Of a stretch of DNA of 64,000 nt, positions 43,216-52,326 are shown piece by piece. Position numbers and translations under genes: made by a program. The stretch's first letter is position 1; each line of letters opens with the position of its first letter. This stretch comes from Arthrobacter zhangbolii (GTDB lineage Bacteria > Actinomycetota > Actinomycetes > Actinomycetales > Micrococcaceae): the NCBI RefSeq assembly GCF_022869865.1, contig NZ_CP094984.1, forward strand, positions 1,736,001-1,800,000, read 5' to 3'. The notes under the pieces are model-generated. The model was not told where the DNA came from. It worked only from the letters and a program-made list of their open reading frames with translations, and did no database searches.

Positions 43216-44978
43216 ACTGCTGTGCTCCCGCCTGTGCCTGTGCTGCCGCCACTACCGCGCGGCCGGGTAGAACCGGGCGCCGGAGCGGCGCCCGTAGTAG
43301 CCGCGTGCTCGCCCTCATGCCCGGACGGCTGCACGTGGGCGGGCGGATGCGCAGCCTTGGCGTGCTCTCCGTGTCCGCTGTCCTGCGAATAGGTCAGCGG
43401 TGACCCCGAAGCCTCTGCCTCCCGGGTCAGCTGCTGCGTCGAAACACTGGACTCCGTCACCGTGCCCGGATTCGAGTGCTCAATCTGCCAGGTAAACGGC
43501 ACGAACGGGCTGGAGGGGTCACGCCAGTGCGGCTTGCGGAAGGCGTAAATGATGAACGGCAGGATCACCATAATGGCTGCACCGGCTACCAGAATGCCCA
43601 CATAGACGGCGGGGGAACCGACGGCGATCTGGGCGGGCGGGATGAAGCTGAAGGAGAAGGCCATCAGCGCGCCCAGGAAGCCGACTCCGGCGACAATCCA
43701 CATGCCCACGTCTCCGCCGGGCACCCGGTAGGGCCGGGGGCGGTTCGGCTGGCTGTAGCGCAGGTAGATGGCCGACGCGAACATCAGCATGTACATGATC
43801 AGGTACAGGATCACGGTCAGCTGGCTCAGGATCTGGTAGGCAGCCTGCACGGACGGCAGGACCACATAGATGAATCCCAGGCCGGTCACCACAAATGCCT
43901 GGAAGAAGAGGATGTGCGTGCCCATGCCGTGCTTGTTGGTGTGTTGCCAGAAGCGCGGCAGGTAGCCGGCCTTGGCAACGGCCAGCATGCCGCTGGAGGG
44001 ACCGGCCACCCAGGTCACCACGCCGGCCAGGACCCCCAGCAGGAGCATGGCCGCAACAATCGGTCCGGCCCAGCCGATACCGGCCCACTCGAACATGTCG
44101 TTATAGGAGGTCAGCAGGGACTGGGTCAGGTTGATATCCGCCTGCGGCACCACAAAGGCAATGGCCAGGGTGCCGAGGACGAAGATGACCACTGTGCCGG
44201 CTGCGGCAATCAGCACCGCAATCGGATAGTCGCGCGTCGGGTTCTTCACTTCCTTCACGTGGATGGCGTTCATTTCCATGCCGGCATAAAAAAGGAAAAT
44301 CGACGCGGCGAGCACCACGTTGGAGAAATTGCCGAAGTCCGGCAGAAGTTCACCCCAGCCCATCTGGATCTGCGGGGTGTTTCCGGCAAAGAAATAGGAA
44401 AATCCAAGCACGATCAGGATGATGGCCGGAATGATGGTGCCGATGATCCCGCCCCACTGGCTCACTCGTGAGAAGGCCTTCGCTCCGCGGAACGCGATGA
44501 AGGTAGCCAGCCAGTAGACCACCAGGACCACTGCCAGGACGAACAGTTTGTTGCCTGCCAGCTGTGAGTCCAGGTTTTGATCTGTTCCCGTATAGGCCAG
44601 CGACACCGCACCGAAGGTCAGTACCGTGGGAAACCAGATAGTGACTTCGATGAAAAGCATAAACATGGCCAGGAAGGCCCAGCGGGGCCCGAAGGCCTCA
44701 CCGACCCAACGGAAAACGCCGCCCGTTTCCGGCCAGCCCGTGGCCAGTTCCGCTGCGACGATGGATACCGGGATCAGGAAGACAATCGCGGCAAATACGT
44801 AATAGAAAACGGAACTCAAACCATATTCCGCCTCCGAGGGAAGTCCGCGGAGGCTGACCACCGCCACAATGTTCATCACGGCCAGGGCACCGATGGTGAT
44901 TTGCGCTTTCTGCTTCGCCGAAAGCCCCTGCTGATCGTTCGTGGATGCAGTTGAAGCGCTTGCCTTCGAATCGCTCAT
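43212..44978 (-). CDS. gadC: Glutamate/glutamine:GABA antiporter with His-rich C-terminal tail
   Basis: Amino-acid antiporter of the APC superfamily, 588 residues, with about twelve helices; SSVFYYVFAAIVFLIP, ATGWPETGGVFRWVGEAFG and MNAIHVKEVKNPTRDYP are typical of GadC. It exchanges external glutamate or glutamine for internal GABA. The last 85 or so residues form a polar extension, including HGEHAKAAHPPAHVQPSGHE, with six His in about 30 residues. In E. coli the C-terminal plug with His closes the channel at neutral pH; here the tail is longer. It lies 18 bp after gadB. Confidence 0.93.
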   Translation of the reverse strand: MSDSKASASTASTNDQQGLSAKQKAQITIGALAVMNIVAVVSLRGLPSEAEYGLSSVFYYVFAAIVFLIPVSIVAAELATGWPETGGVFRWVGEAFGPRWAFLAMFMLFIEVTIWFPTVLTFGAVSLAYTGTDQNLDSQLAGNKLFVLAVVLVVYWLATFIAFRGAKAFSRVSQWGGIIGTIIPAIILIVLGFSYFFAGNTPQIQMGWGELLPDFGNFSNVVLAASIFLFYAGMEMNAIHVKEVKNPTRDYPIAVLIAAAGTVVIFVLGTLAIAFVVPQADINLTQSLLTSYNDMFEWAGIGWAGPIVAAMLLLGVLAGVVTWVAGPSSGMLAVAKAGYLPRFWQHTNKHGMGTHILFFQAFVVTGLGFIYVVLPSVQAAYQILSQLTVILYLIMYMLMFASAIYLRYSQPNRPRPYRVPGGDVGMWIVAGVGFLGALMAFSFSFIPPAQIAVGSPAVYVGILVAGAAIMVILPFIIYAFRKPHWRDPSSPFVPFTWQIEHSNPGTVTESSVSTQQLTREAEASGSPLTYSQDSGHGEHAKAAHPPAHVQPSGHEGEHAATTGAAPAPGSTRPRGSGGSTGTGGSTAV

Positions 44979-44996
44979 TCAACTCACCTCCTGGGA

Positions 44997-46376
44997 TTAG
45001 TGGTGGAACCCGGGGTGCTCCGACTCGCGGGGCATGGGCGCACTCAGTTGTTCCAGGTACGCGGTTTCCCGGCGGATGTCCGTGAGCAGATTGTCCGCCA
45101 GGTCCATGCTCAAACCGTTGCGGACCACAATCCGTTCAACTGTCAGGTTCGCCAGGTCATCCGGCATGGGATAGGCGGGAACCAGCCACCCCTTGGTGCG
45201 CAGTCGCTCCGCCAGATCGTAGAGATTCCACTTATCGGTATGCCCCTCCTTCAGCCGCCACGCGAAGACCGGGATGTCGGAGCCGTCATTCCACAGCTCG
45301 AAGGGACCGATCTCCGCAATGTTGCTGGACAGGTAAAGCGCCACGTCCTGGGAGGCCTGCTGCACTTTGGCATAACCGTCCCTGCCCAGCCGGAGGAACA
45401 GATAGAACTGCAGCACTACCTGCGCCCCGGGCCGGGAGAAGTTCAGCGCGAAGGTGGGCATGTCCCCGCCGAGGTAGCTGACGTAGAAAATGAGGTCTTC
45501 CGGCAGCCACTGGCGTTCACGCCAGACCACCCAGCCGAGGCCGGGATAAACCAGCCCGTACTTATGTCCGGACGTGCTGATCGAGTGGACCCGTTCCAAG
45601 CGGAAGTCCCATTCCAGGTCCTGCTGGATAAACGGGGCAATCATCCCGCCGGACGCGGCGTCCACGTGGATGGCGATGTCCAGGCCGGTGGAGGACTGGA
45701 TCTCGTCCAGCTTGGCGGCAATCTGCTTCACGGGTTCGTACATGCCGGTATAGGTCACACCCATAATGGCGACCACGCCGATGGTGTTCTCATCAACGTA
45801 CTTTTCCAGTTCAAAACCGTCCAGGCACTTATGCTCCTCGCTGATGGGAACAAGCCGGGCTTCAATGTCGAAGTAGTTGCAGAACTTTTCCCAGCACACC
45901 TGCACAGCCGAGCTCATCACCAGGTTCGGTTTATCCACGGACTTTCCCTCGCTGCGGCGCTTGTGCTGCCACAGCCGCTTTAACGCCAGCCCGCCCAGCA
46001 TGCAGGCCTCGGAGGAGCCCACCGTGGACGTGCCGATAGTGCCCTCCGGATTGGGGGAGTGCCACAGATCCGCGAGGATGCGCCAGCAGTTCTGTTCAAT
46101 CTGCGCTGTCTGCGGGTATTCGTCCTTATCGATCATGTTCTTGTCGAACGTCTCGCTGTAGAGCCGGTTGGCGTAGTCGTCCATCCAGGTGCTCACGAAG
46201 GTCGCCAGGTTCAGGCGGGCGTTGCCGTCGAGCATGGTCTCGTCATGCACAATCTGGTACGCGGTCTCGGGCAGCATCTGCCCGTCATTCAGTTTGAACT
46301 TCGGGGCTGACGTTTCCTCGCCCGGACGGGCGAATATGGGATTGACGGTCACTGAATCAGGTTTTTTCTGCGCCAT
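44997..46376 (-). CDS. gadB: Glutamate decarboxylase
   Basis: PLP enzyme that converts glutamate to GABA with consumption of a proton. The 459 residues are near the usual 466. The PLP-binding Lys272 lies in SISTSGHKYGLV, and the DAASGGM region holds the cofactor Asp. The N-terminus (MAQKKPDSVTVNPIF) resembles the pH-dependent helix of GadB, and the C-terminus ends HPGFHH; in E. coli a penultimate His at this end closes the active site at neutral pH. First gene of the gadB-gadC-glsA operon. A GAGAGGG site precedes the ATG. Confidence 0.95.
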   Translation of the reverse strand: MAQKKPDSVTVNPIFARPGEETSAPKFKLNDGQMLPETAYQIVHDETMLDGNARLNLATFVSTWMDDYANRLYSETFDKNMIDKDEYPQTAQIEQNCWRILADLWHSPNPEGTIGTSTVGSSEACMLGGLALKRLWQHKRRSEGKSVDKPNLVMSSAVQVCWEKFCNYFDIEARLVPISEEHKCLDGFELEKYVDENTIGVVAIMGVTYTGMYEPVKQIAAKLDEIQSSTGLDIAIHVDAASGGMIAPFIQQDLEWDFRLERVHSISTSGHKYGLVYPGLGWVVWRERQWLPEDLIFYVSYLGGDMPTFALNFSRPGAQVVLQFYLFLRLGRDGYAKVQQASQDVALYLSSNIAEIGPFELWNDGSDIPVFAWRLKEGHTDKWNLYDLAERLRTKGWLVPAYPMPDDLANLTVERIVVRNGLSMDLADNLLTDIRRETAYLEQLSAPMPRESEHPGFHH

Positions 46377-46694
46377 TTTGGAACCCTCTCGTCGACGGAA
46401 TGCCTACCGGCAAGGCCGCAGTGAACGGCGGTCATATCCCCACAGGGCAGCGCGCACGAAAAACTATACGCGGGGCGAAAATCCATTACTAGGCTCCCGC
46501 TCCGCACTGCCGGCACGGCCGCCAAAGCCCTGCCAAAGCAGGTGCTGCCCGCCTGGTTTCGCCTGCCCCGCATTGAGCCCGCCGGTAGCCGGGCATAACC
46601 TTGCTGGAACCGAGATTCACCACCGTCCCCGCCGTCCGGGCTCCGCGCAGCACCGGAGTCCGCCCTGCCGGGACCATAGCAACAGGAGAATCGC
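46377..46694. promoter_or_regulatory. Divergent control region between gadB and hsp20
   Basis: No gene seen. On the minus strand TATAGT at 46468-46463 is a good -10 candidate for gadB, about 85 bases before the ATG. On the plus strand only the AGGAG site six or seven bases before hsp20 is clear; no CIRCE (TTAGCACTC) or HAIR (CTTGAGT) element was found, so the heat-shock control of hsp20 is not explained. Confidence 0.5.
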
Positions 46695-47105
46695 ATGGCC
46701 TCACTTGCACGCCGGGAACGTTTCGAGCTGCCGGAACCGGTACGGAAATTCTTCGAAGGTGACTGGGATGTACCGGCCTTCCCCGTGGAGGAATACCGGG
46801 ACGGCTCCACCATGGTGGTCCGCGCCGAACTTCCCGACATTGACCCCGATACCGGACTGGACGTCACCGTAAGCGACGGTGTCCTGCAGATAAAAGGCGA
46901 GCGGCGCCAGGAGACGGAGCACAAGGACCGGCACGGATACCGCTCGGAGTTCCGCTACGGCTCCTTTTCGCGGGAGATTCCACTGCCCACAGGCAGCGAC
47001 CAGGACGGGGTGAGTGCCACCTACAACGACGGCGTTCTGGAGGTCCGCATACCGGTGCCGGAGCCCGGAGCCTCGTCAACGAAGATTCCGATCTCGCGGG
47101 GCTGA
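46695..47105 (+). CDS. Hsp20/alpha-crystallin small heat-shock protein
   Basis: ATP-independent chaperone of 136 residues that holds unfolded proteins. The alpha-crystallin domain spans about residues 30-125 with VVRAELPDIDPDTGLDV, GVLQIKGERRQETE, and the C-terminal NDGVLEVRIP; the terminal IxI/V motif is present as KIPIS. An AGGAG site lies just upstream. Its location opposite the acid-resistance operon suggests a stress cluster, and a transporter gene follows after 13 bp. Confidence 0.92.
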   Translation: MASLARRERFELPEPVRKFFEGDWDVPAFPVEEYRDGSTMVVRAELPDIDPDTGLDVTVSDGVLQIKGERRQETEHKDRHGYRSEFRYGSFSREIPLPTGSDQDGVSATYNDGVLEVRIPVPEPGASSTKIPISRG

Positions 47106-47118
47106 ACCGAAGGCAGGT

Positions 47119-49122
47119 ATGAGCACGCCACCGGTGGCACGGCGTAAACGGGTCTACCCGGACTGGCTGGTCATTGCGACGCTGGCATGCGGCGGCATTG
47201 TCGTCTCGCTGGAAAAGACGGCAGTGGTTCCGCTTCTGCCGGAGTACCCCCGCATTTTCGGGGTAACCAGCGATGACGTGTCCTGGATGGTCACCGTAAC
47301 GCTCCTCTGCGCCGCGGTGGCAACGCCCATCGTCTCGCGCCTGGCGGACATGTTCGGCAAGCGTCGAATGCTGCTGCTCGCCATGGCCATGATGGTCGCC
47401 GGCGCCTTTGCCGCATCTCTCGGCGGTACGTTCACCTGGGCCCTGATCGGCCGGGGCCTCCAGGGCTTTGCCGGAGCCGTAATCCCGGTGGGCATCAGCA
47501 TCCTGCGCGACGCGCTTCCACAAAAGAAAATCGCCGGCGCGGTCTCCATGATGAGCGCGAGCTTCGGCATTGGCAGCGCTTTGGGTCTGCCGCTGTCCGG
47601 GCTGATCTATGAGCGGCTGGGCTGGGAAGCCACTTTCTGGGTGGTCGGCGTGATTGCCGCCGTCCTTATGCTGGGCGTTTTTGTTTTCGTCCCCGAGTCC
47701 GACGTGCGGGCCCCCGGCCGCTTCGACTACACCGGGGCCCTGCTGCTTTCAGCCGGAATGACCGCCCTGCTGCTGGCCATCAGCAAGGGCGGCGTGTGGG
47801 GCTGGACAAGCTACCCGATCATCGGCCTCTTTACCGCAACCGCCGTCTTTTTTGCCCTCTGGTTTCCGGCCGAGCTGCGCAGCGGAGCGCCTCTGGTGGA
47901 CCTGCGTACCTCTGCCAGGCGGCCGGTGCTGCTCACCAACGCCGCAGCCGTACTGGTCGGGTTCTCGATGTACGCCAACATGCTGGTCACCACCCAGCAG
48001 CTGCAGCTCTCACCGGTCACAGGTTTCGGGTTCGGCCTGAGCGTGCTGGGGGCCGGACTGACCATGATTCCATCAGGGCTCGCGATGGTGGCGGCGGCCC
48101 CTGTCTCCGCCCGGCTGACCAACGCCTTTGGAGCCAGGACCACCCTGGTCTCCGGCTGCGCCGTGATGGCCGCAGGCTACGCCTCCAGAGTGCTCCTTGT
48201 TCATTCCGTCACCCAGATCATCATCGGGGCAGTGATCGTATCGGTGGGTACGGCCATGGCCATGGCCGCCATGCCGACCATCATTATGAGCAACGTGCCG
48301 CTGACGGACACCGCCGCCGCCAACGGCGTCAACACGCTGCTGCGCTCGGTTGGAACATCCACGTGCAGTGCCGCCGTAGCCACCATACTCACGTCACTGA
48401 CCCTGCGCGTGGACGGTACGGTCTACCCCGGTCTGGATGCCTTCCGCACCATCTTCGTCTTCGCCGGACTGGCGGCGCTCCTGGCCACGGGGGTCTCCTG
48501 CCTGGTGCCCCGTTCACAGCGGCGCGAGGCAACCCATCCGCAGCTGCATCCCGCCCCGGGGCAGGAACAGCCGAAACCGGCGGATGAAAAGCAGGAGATC
48601 ATGCTCCGCGGCAGGATGCTCTCCGACAGCGGTCCGGTGCCCGGCGGAACGGTGACCGCCCTGGATGCCGCGGGAAACCGGGTGGATTGGGCCCGTGCAG
48701 ACGATGCCGGCCGGTACAGCGTGGTGCTTCCGGGCGATGGCCACTACGCAGTGGTGGCCACACAGTCTGCCTGGCAGCCGGTCACCGAGGTGCTGGCCTT
48801 CCCCGGCGTCCAGCAGGAACACGACGTCCGCTTCCGGAACCGCCGGACCCTCTCCGGCACCGTGCGGCAGGAAGGACGTGCCGTCCCGGCGGCCCTGCTG
48901 ATCCTGCTGCGGCCGGGAGGAGAGGCCTCCATTTCCACCCGGTCGGATGACGGCGGGAACTATGAGCTGCCGCTGCCGGGATCCGGTGTGTACATCCTCA
49001 GTGTCATTGAGCCGGACGGGTCCACCACCCACAGCAGGCGGCTGTCCTTCCCCCTGGCCAACAGCGTCGTCGACATCGAGCTGGACGGCAGCCGCGGGAA
49101 CCGGACCGGAATACAGGTATGA
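47119..49122 (+). CDS. DHA2-type MFS exporter fused to two carboxypeptidase-regulatory-like beta-sandwich domains
   Basis: A 667-residue fusion. Residues 1 to about 470 are a 14-helix drug:H+ antiporter (EmrB/QacA type) with SRLADMFGKRRMLL in loop 2-3 and GRGLQGFAGAVIPVGISI as motif C. A Pro/Gln-rich linker (about 471-493) leads to two tandem repeats: RGRMLSDSGPVPGGTVTALD and later SGTVRQEGRAVPAALLILL, each followed by a D-(D/A)-GxY-(S/E)-(V/L)-xLPG signature. These are CarboxypepD_reg/transthyretin-like folds, usually found in secreted proteins. For a 14-helix protein both ends are expected inside the cell, so the sandwich would be cytoplasmic. AGGCAGG precedes the ATG. Confidence 0.88.
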   Translation: MSTPPVARRKRVYPDWLVIATLACGGIVVSLEKTAVVPLLPEYPRIFGVTSDDVSWMVTVTLLCAAVATPIVSRLADMFGKRRMLLLAMAMMVAGAFAASLGGTFTWALIGRGLQGFAGAVIPVGISILRDALPQKKIAGAVSMMSASFGIGSALGLPLSGLIYERLGWEATFWVVGVIAAVLMLGVFVFVPESDVRAPGRFDYTGALLLSAGMTALLLAISKGGVWGWTSYPIIGLFTATAVFFALWFPAELRSGAPLVDLRTSARRPVLLTNAAAVLVGFSMYANMLVTTQQLQLSPVTGFGFGLSVLGAGLTMIPSGLAMVAAAPVSARLTNAFGARTTLVSGCAVMAAGYASRVLLVHSVTQIIIGAVIVSVGTAMAMAAMPTIIMSNVPLTDTAAANGVNTLLRSVGTSTCSAAVATILTSLTLRVDGTVYPGLDAFRTIFVFAGLAALLATGVSCLVPRSQRREATHPQLHPAPGQEQPKPADEKQEIMLRGRMLSDSGPVPGGTVTALDAAGNRVDWARADDAGRYSVVLPGDGHYAVVATQSAWQPVTEVLAFPGVQQEHDVRFRNRRTLSGTVRQEGRAVPAALLILLRPGGEASISTRSDDGGNYELPLPGSGVYILSVIEPDGSTTHSRRLSFPLANSVVDIELDGSRGNRTGIQV

Positions 49123-49345
49123 GGGCAATGCTTCCTCCGGCCCGGAAGCCCCTCCCTGCACCACCCGGTCTCCGCCTGATCCGCGGTGCACGGTCCCGGA
49201 GGAGACCAAGCGCACATCCCCGGCTTTGGTACCCGCCCACCCAAGCGCATACGATCATTCAGGCGCGAAGCGGGCCCCGGCGGAAACAACGTGCCGAGGC
49301 AGTACCCGCAGCGCGGATTCCTTCAAACTGTCTTTAGTTAGGTAT

Positions 49346-50620
49346 GTGGTGGACCTCACCCTTATGGTCGCGCTGGTGATCGCGCTAGCACTGTTCTTCG
49401 ATTTCACCAATGGTTTCCATGACACCGCCAATGCGATGGCCACCCCCATCGCCACCGGTGCTATCAAGCCGAAAACCGCCGTGGCCCTGGCCGCAGTGCT
49501 GAACCTGGTCGGCGCCTTCCTCTCCACCGAAGTAGCCAAAACCATTTCCGGCGGCCTGATCCGCGAAGGCGACGGGGGCATACAGATTACCCCCGTCATG
49601 ATTTTCGCGGGCCTGATGGGAGCGGTGATCTGGAACCTGATCACGTGGCTGAAAGGACTGCCCAGCAGCTCCTCCCACGCCCTGTTCGGCGGCCTCATCG
49701 GCGCCGCCGTGGTGGGTGCCGGCTTCGGCGCCGTGGATTTCTCGGTTCTGATGTCCAAGGTGATCCTGCCAGCGCTGATCGCACCCCTGATCGCCGGTTT
49801 CGTCGCCTACCTGGCCACCAAGCTCGCCTACCGCATCACCCGGCGCCATGATCCGGATTCCGGGAGCAAACTCCCGCGCCGGCGCGGCGGCTTCCGGTAC
49901 GCCCAGATTTTCTCGTCCTCCCTGGTGGCCCTGGCTCACGGCACCAACGACGCGCAGAAGACCATGGGCGTGATCACCCTCGTCCTGATTGCCGGCGGAC
50001 TCCAGACGGCCGGCACCGGCCCGGAGTTCTGGGTGGTAACCGCCTGCGCCGTCGCCATTGCCGCCGGTACCTACGCAGGTGGCTGGCGCATCATCCGCAC
50101 CATGGGAACCGGACTCACCGAAGTGAAGCCGGCACAGGGATTCGCCGCTGAAACAAGCACCGCGGCCGCCATCCTGGCCTCCTCCCACCTGGGCTTCGCA
50201 CTGTCCACCACGCAGGTAGCCTCCGGCTCGGTCATCGGGTCCGGCCTGGGCCGCAAGGGTGCCGAGGTGCGCTGGCGTACCGCCGGCCGGGTCGGCAGCG
50301 GCTGGCTGCTCACCCTCCCGGCTGCCGCCGCCATGGGCGCCGTTACCGCAATGATCGCCCAGCTGGGCATGGTCGGCGTGGTGGTGGACGCCGTCGTCGG
50401 CACTGCCGTCATCCTCGGTATTTTCCTCTGGTCCCGCCGCAACCGGGTTGGTCACGACAACGCCGTCACCAACATTGAGAGTGCCGGTGAGGTGGTCCGG
50501 ATCAAGAAGAGCAGGGGCAAGTCCCGCGGGAAGAACCAGGGCGCCAGGAGCGGCCAGGGCAATACCGGAAGCAAGGGCGGCGGCAAGGCTGCCGGCAAGC
50601 TCAAGGAAGGTTCCAAATGA
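49346..50620 (+). CDS. pitA: Inorganic phosphate transporter, PiT family
   Basis: Low-affinity metal-phosphate:H+ symporter, 424 residues. The two PiT signature repeats are FDFTNGFHDTANAMAT near the N-terminus and ALAHGTNDAQKTMG in the second half, with SSSSHALFGGL and ETSTAAAILASSHLGFALSTT. About 45 residues at the C-terminus are Lys/Gly-rich and disordered. The GTG start is weakly supported (AGTTAGG upstream; a second GTG follows directly). The gene ends in an ATGA overlap with a small membrane protein gene. Confidence 0.92.
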   Translation: MVDLTLMVALVIALALFFDFTNGFHDTANAMATPIATGAIKPKTAVALAAVLNLVGAFLSTEVAKTISGGLIREGDGGIQITPVMIFAGLMGAVIWNLITWLKGLPSSSSHALFGGLIGAAVVGAGFGAVDFSVLMSKVILPALIAPLIAGFVAYLATKLAYRITRRHDPDSGSKLPRRRGGFRYAQIFSSSLVALAHGTNDAQKTMGVITLVLIAGGLQTAGTGPEFWVVTACAVAIAAGTYAGGWRIIRTMGTGLTEVKPAQGFAAETSTAAAILASSHLGFALSTTQVASGSVIGSGLGRKGAEVRWRTAGRVGSGWLLTLPAAAAMGAVTAMIAQLGMVGVVVDAVVGTAVILGIFLWSRRNRVGHDNAVTNIESAGEVVRIKKSRGKSRGKNQGARSGQGNTGSKGGGKAAGKLKEGSK

Positions 50621-50859
50621 ACATCCACTGGCTGGATTACCTCACGGTTTTCGGGGTTACCCTCCTCGCCGCGCTGACGGTTGTGGGTATCTACTCCTTC
50701 GGGGTCCGTCTCTACGCGGTCTCCCTCGATGAGGACACCGGCACCCCCGCAAGAACCCGTCCTGCCCTGGCCAAAGCCGGCGCTTTTGCCTGCTTTGCCC
50801 TCAGCGGCGCAGCAGTTCTGTACGGCATCTACCTGATCGTTCCGGCGCTGCACGGCTAA
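50617..50859 (+). CDS. Small two-helix membrane protein coupled to PiT
   Basis: An 80-residue protein with two predicted helices (YLTVFGVTLLAALTVVGIYSF and ACFALSGAAVLYGIYLIVPAL) and a polar loop rich in Asp/Thr/Arg between them. Its ATG overlaps the stop of the phosphate transporter, implying co-translation. Similar small ORFs follow pit genes in related actinobacteria as I recall, but no function has been assigned. It may be an accessory or regulatory subunit of the phosphate carrier. A terminator lies 30 bases downstream. Confidence 0.85.
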   Translation: MNIHWLDYLTVFGVTLLAALTVVGIYSFGVRLYAVSLDEDTGTPARTRPALAKAGAFACFALSGAAVLYGIYLIVPALHG

Positions 50860-50889
50860 CTGCGCGGCTTACGCTGCACAGAACAGGCA

Positions 50890-50928
50890 AAAAGGCCTGC
50901 AGGATCGTGATGATCCTGCAGGCCTTTT
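50890..50928. terminator. Strong bidirectional intrinsic terminator
   Basis: A perfect 17-base stem, AAAAGGCCTGCAGGATC and GATCCTGCAGGCCTTTT, closes the loop GTGAT. T tract at the plus-strand end and A tract at the start make it work in both directions, for the phosphate operon and the convergent Old Yellow Enzyme gene. Confidence 0.93.
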
Positions 50929-50952
50929 CCGTTGTCCGGGGGAGGAGCGCCG

Positions 50953-52056
50953 TCAGTTCCGAACGGCGGTGTCCGCGGCATGGTCCGGAACGTAGAACGG
51001 ATAATCCGTATAGCCCTCGGCGCCGAAGGAGTAGAACGTGGTGGCGTCCGGAGTGTTCAGCGGCAGGTCTTCCTCCCAGCGCCGGGCGAGGTCCGGGTTG
51101 GCGATGGCAGGGCGTCCCACAACGACGGCGTCCGCCAGGCCGTCGGCCAGCATCGCCACGGCCTCGTCCCGGGTAGTGATGACGCCGAAGCCGGAGTTCA
51201 GGAATACCGGCCCGCCGAAACGGCTGCGCAGGGTCTGCACCAGCTCACCGGCGGGGTCCCGGTGCAGGAGGCTGAGGTAGGCAAGGCCCAGCGGGGCAAT
51301 GGCATCCACCAGTGCGCCGTGGGTGGCCAGCACATCGGCCGGGTCCGTCTCGAGCGCGCCCTGGACGTTGTGTTCGGGGGACAGCCGCAGGCCAACCCTG
51401 TCGGCACCGATCTCCGCAGCGACGGCGCGCACGGTTTCGATGACAAAGCGCGCGCGGTTTTCCGGGCTGCCACCGTAGCCGTCCGTCCGCAGGTTGGCTG
51501 TGGGGGAGAGGAACTCGTGCAGCAGGTAGCCGTTGGCACCGTGCAGCTCCACGCCGTCGAACCCGGCATCCACCGCGTCCCGTGAGGCACGGACGAAGTC
51601 ATCGATGACCCTGGCCAGTTCTTCGGTTTCCAATGCGCGCGGCACGGGATACTGCTGCTTGCCGTCATAGGTGTGGGAAAGCCCGTCCACTGCGATGGCG
51701 CTCGGCGCCACCAGTTCCAGTCCGCCCGTGGTGTTGGTGTGGGTCACCCGGCCTGCATGCATCACCTGTGCCACAATGCTGCCGCCGGCTTCGTGTACGG
51801 CGTCGGTAACCTTCCGCCATCCGTCCAGCTGCTCAGCATCAACCAGGCCGGGCTGGCCCGGGAACCCCTGCCCTTCGCGGGAGGGGTAGGTCCCTTCACT
51901 GACAATCAGCCCCAGGGACGCACGCTGACGGTAGTGCTCCACCATCAGGGGGCCTGGGATACCTTCCCGTCCGGCACGCTGACGCGTCAGCGGTGCCATT
52001 ACCAGGCGGTTGGACAGCTTCAGGCTGCCCGCGGTCATGGGGGAAAACAAATTCAC
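50953..52056 (-). CDS. Old Yellow Enzyme-family NAD(P)H:flavin oxidoreductase (alkene reductase)
   Basis: FMN-dependent TIM-barrel reductase of 367 residues. Signatures include RLVMAPLTRQRA near the N-terminus, HAGRVTH with catalytic His, HGANGYLLHEFLSP with the substrate-binding His-Asn pair, YGGSPENRARF, and the C-terminal FMN-phosphate region ADAVVVGRPAIANPDL. It reduces activated alkenes such as enones, nitrate esters or N-ethylmaleimide. GTG start follows an AGGAAGAG site. Its physiological substrate is unknown. Confidence 0.92.
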   Translation of the reverse strand: MNLFSPMTAGSLKLSNRLVMAPLTRQRAGREGIPGPLMVEHYRQRASLGLIVSEGTYPSREGQGFPGQPGLVDAEQLDGWRKVTDAVHEAGGSIVAQVMHAGRVTHTNTTGGLELVAPSAIAVDGLSHTYDGKQQYPVPRALETEELARVIDDFVRASRDAVDAGFDGVELHGANGYLLHEFLSPTANLRTDGYGGSPENRARFVIETVRAVAAEIGADRVGLRLSPEHNVQGALETDPADVLATHGALVDAIAPLGLAYLSLLHRDPAGELVQTLRSRFGGPVFLNSGFGVITTRDEAVAMLADGLADAVVVGRPAIANPDLARRWEEDLPLNTPDATTFYSFGAEGYTDYPFYVPDHAADTAVRN

Positions 52057-52264
52057 TAAGTAACTCTTCCTGTAGATCGCCGCCGTCCGCGCCCCCGTGG
52101 GACGCCGGCAGCGGCAGGTTCACTCCATAGGCGGACAACCCCGAGCCCCGCGGGTCTATTCCTCTCGGGCTCCGCCCGCCGCCCGCCGCCCGCCGCCCGG
52201 GACCCGGGGGCATCCGGCCGCGCACCTGCTTCCGGGCAGCTGTCCATCGCCGCCGTTTCTCGGG

Positions 52265-52312
52265 AACACGGTTTCGCGGCAACACCGTTTCCAGGGAACA
52301 CCGTTTCCCGCG
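52265..52312. repeat. Three tandem 16-bp repeats upstream of the RibD/DHFR-like gene
   Basis: Units beginning AACAC(G/C)GTTTC start at 52265, 52281 and 52297, exactly 16 bp apart: AACACGGTTTCGCGGC, AACACCGTTTCCAGGG and AACACCGTTTCCCGCG. The third unit covers the position expected for the -35 region of the promoter whose -10 is TAGCAT at 52327. Each unit includes a partial palindrome with G-rich flanks. No protein family that binds this could be named. Confidence 0.75.
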
Positions 52313-52326
52313 GAACCCGCGCTGGC

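Noticed and set aside
47014-47118. Earlier start for the MFS-beta-sandwich gene
   Set aside because: The extra codons lie inside hsp20 and lack a ribosome-binding site; AGGCAGG before the chosen ATG is adequate.
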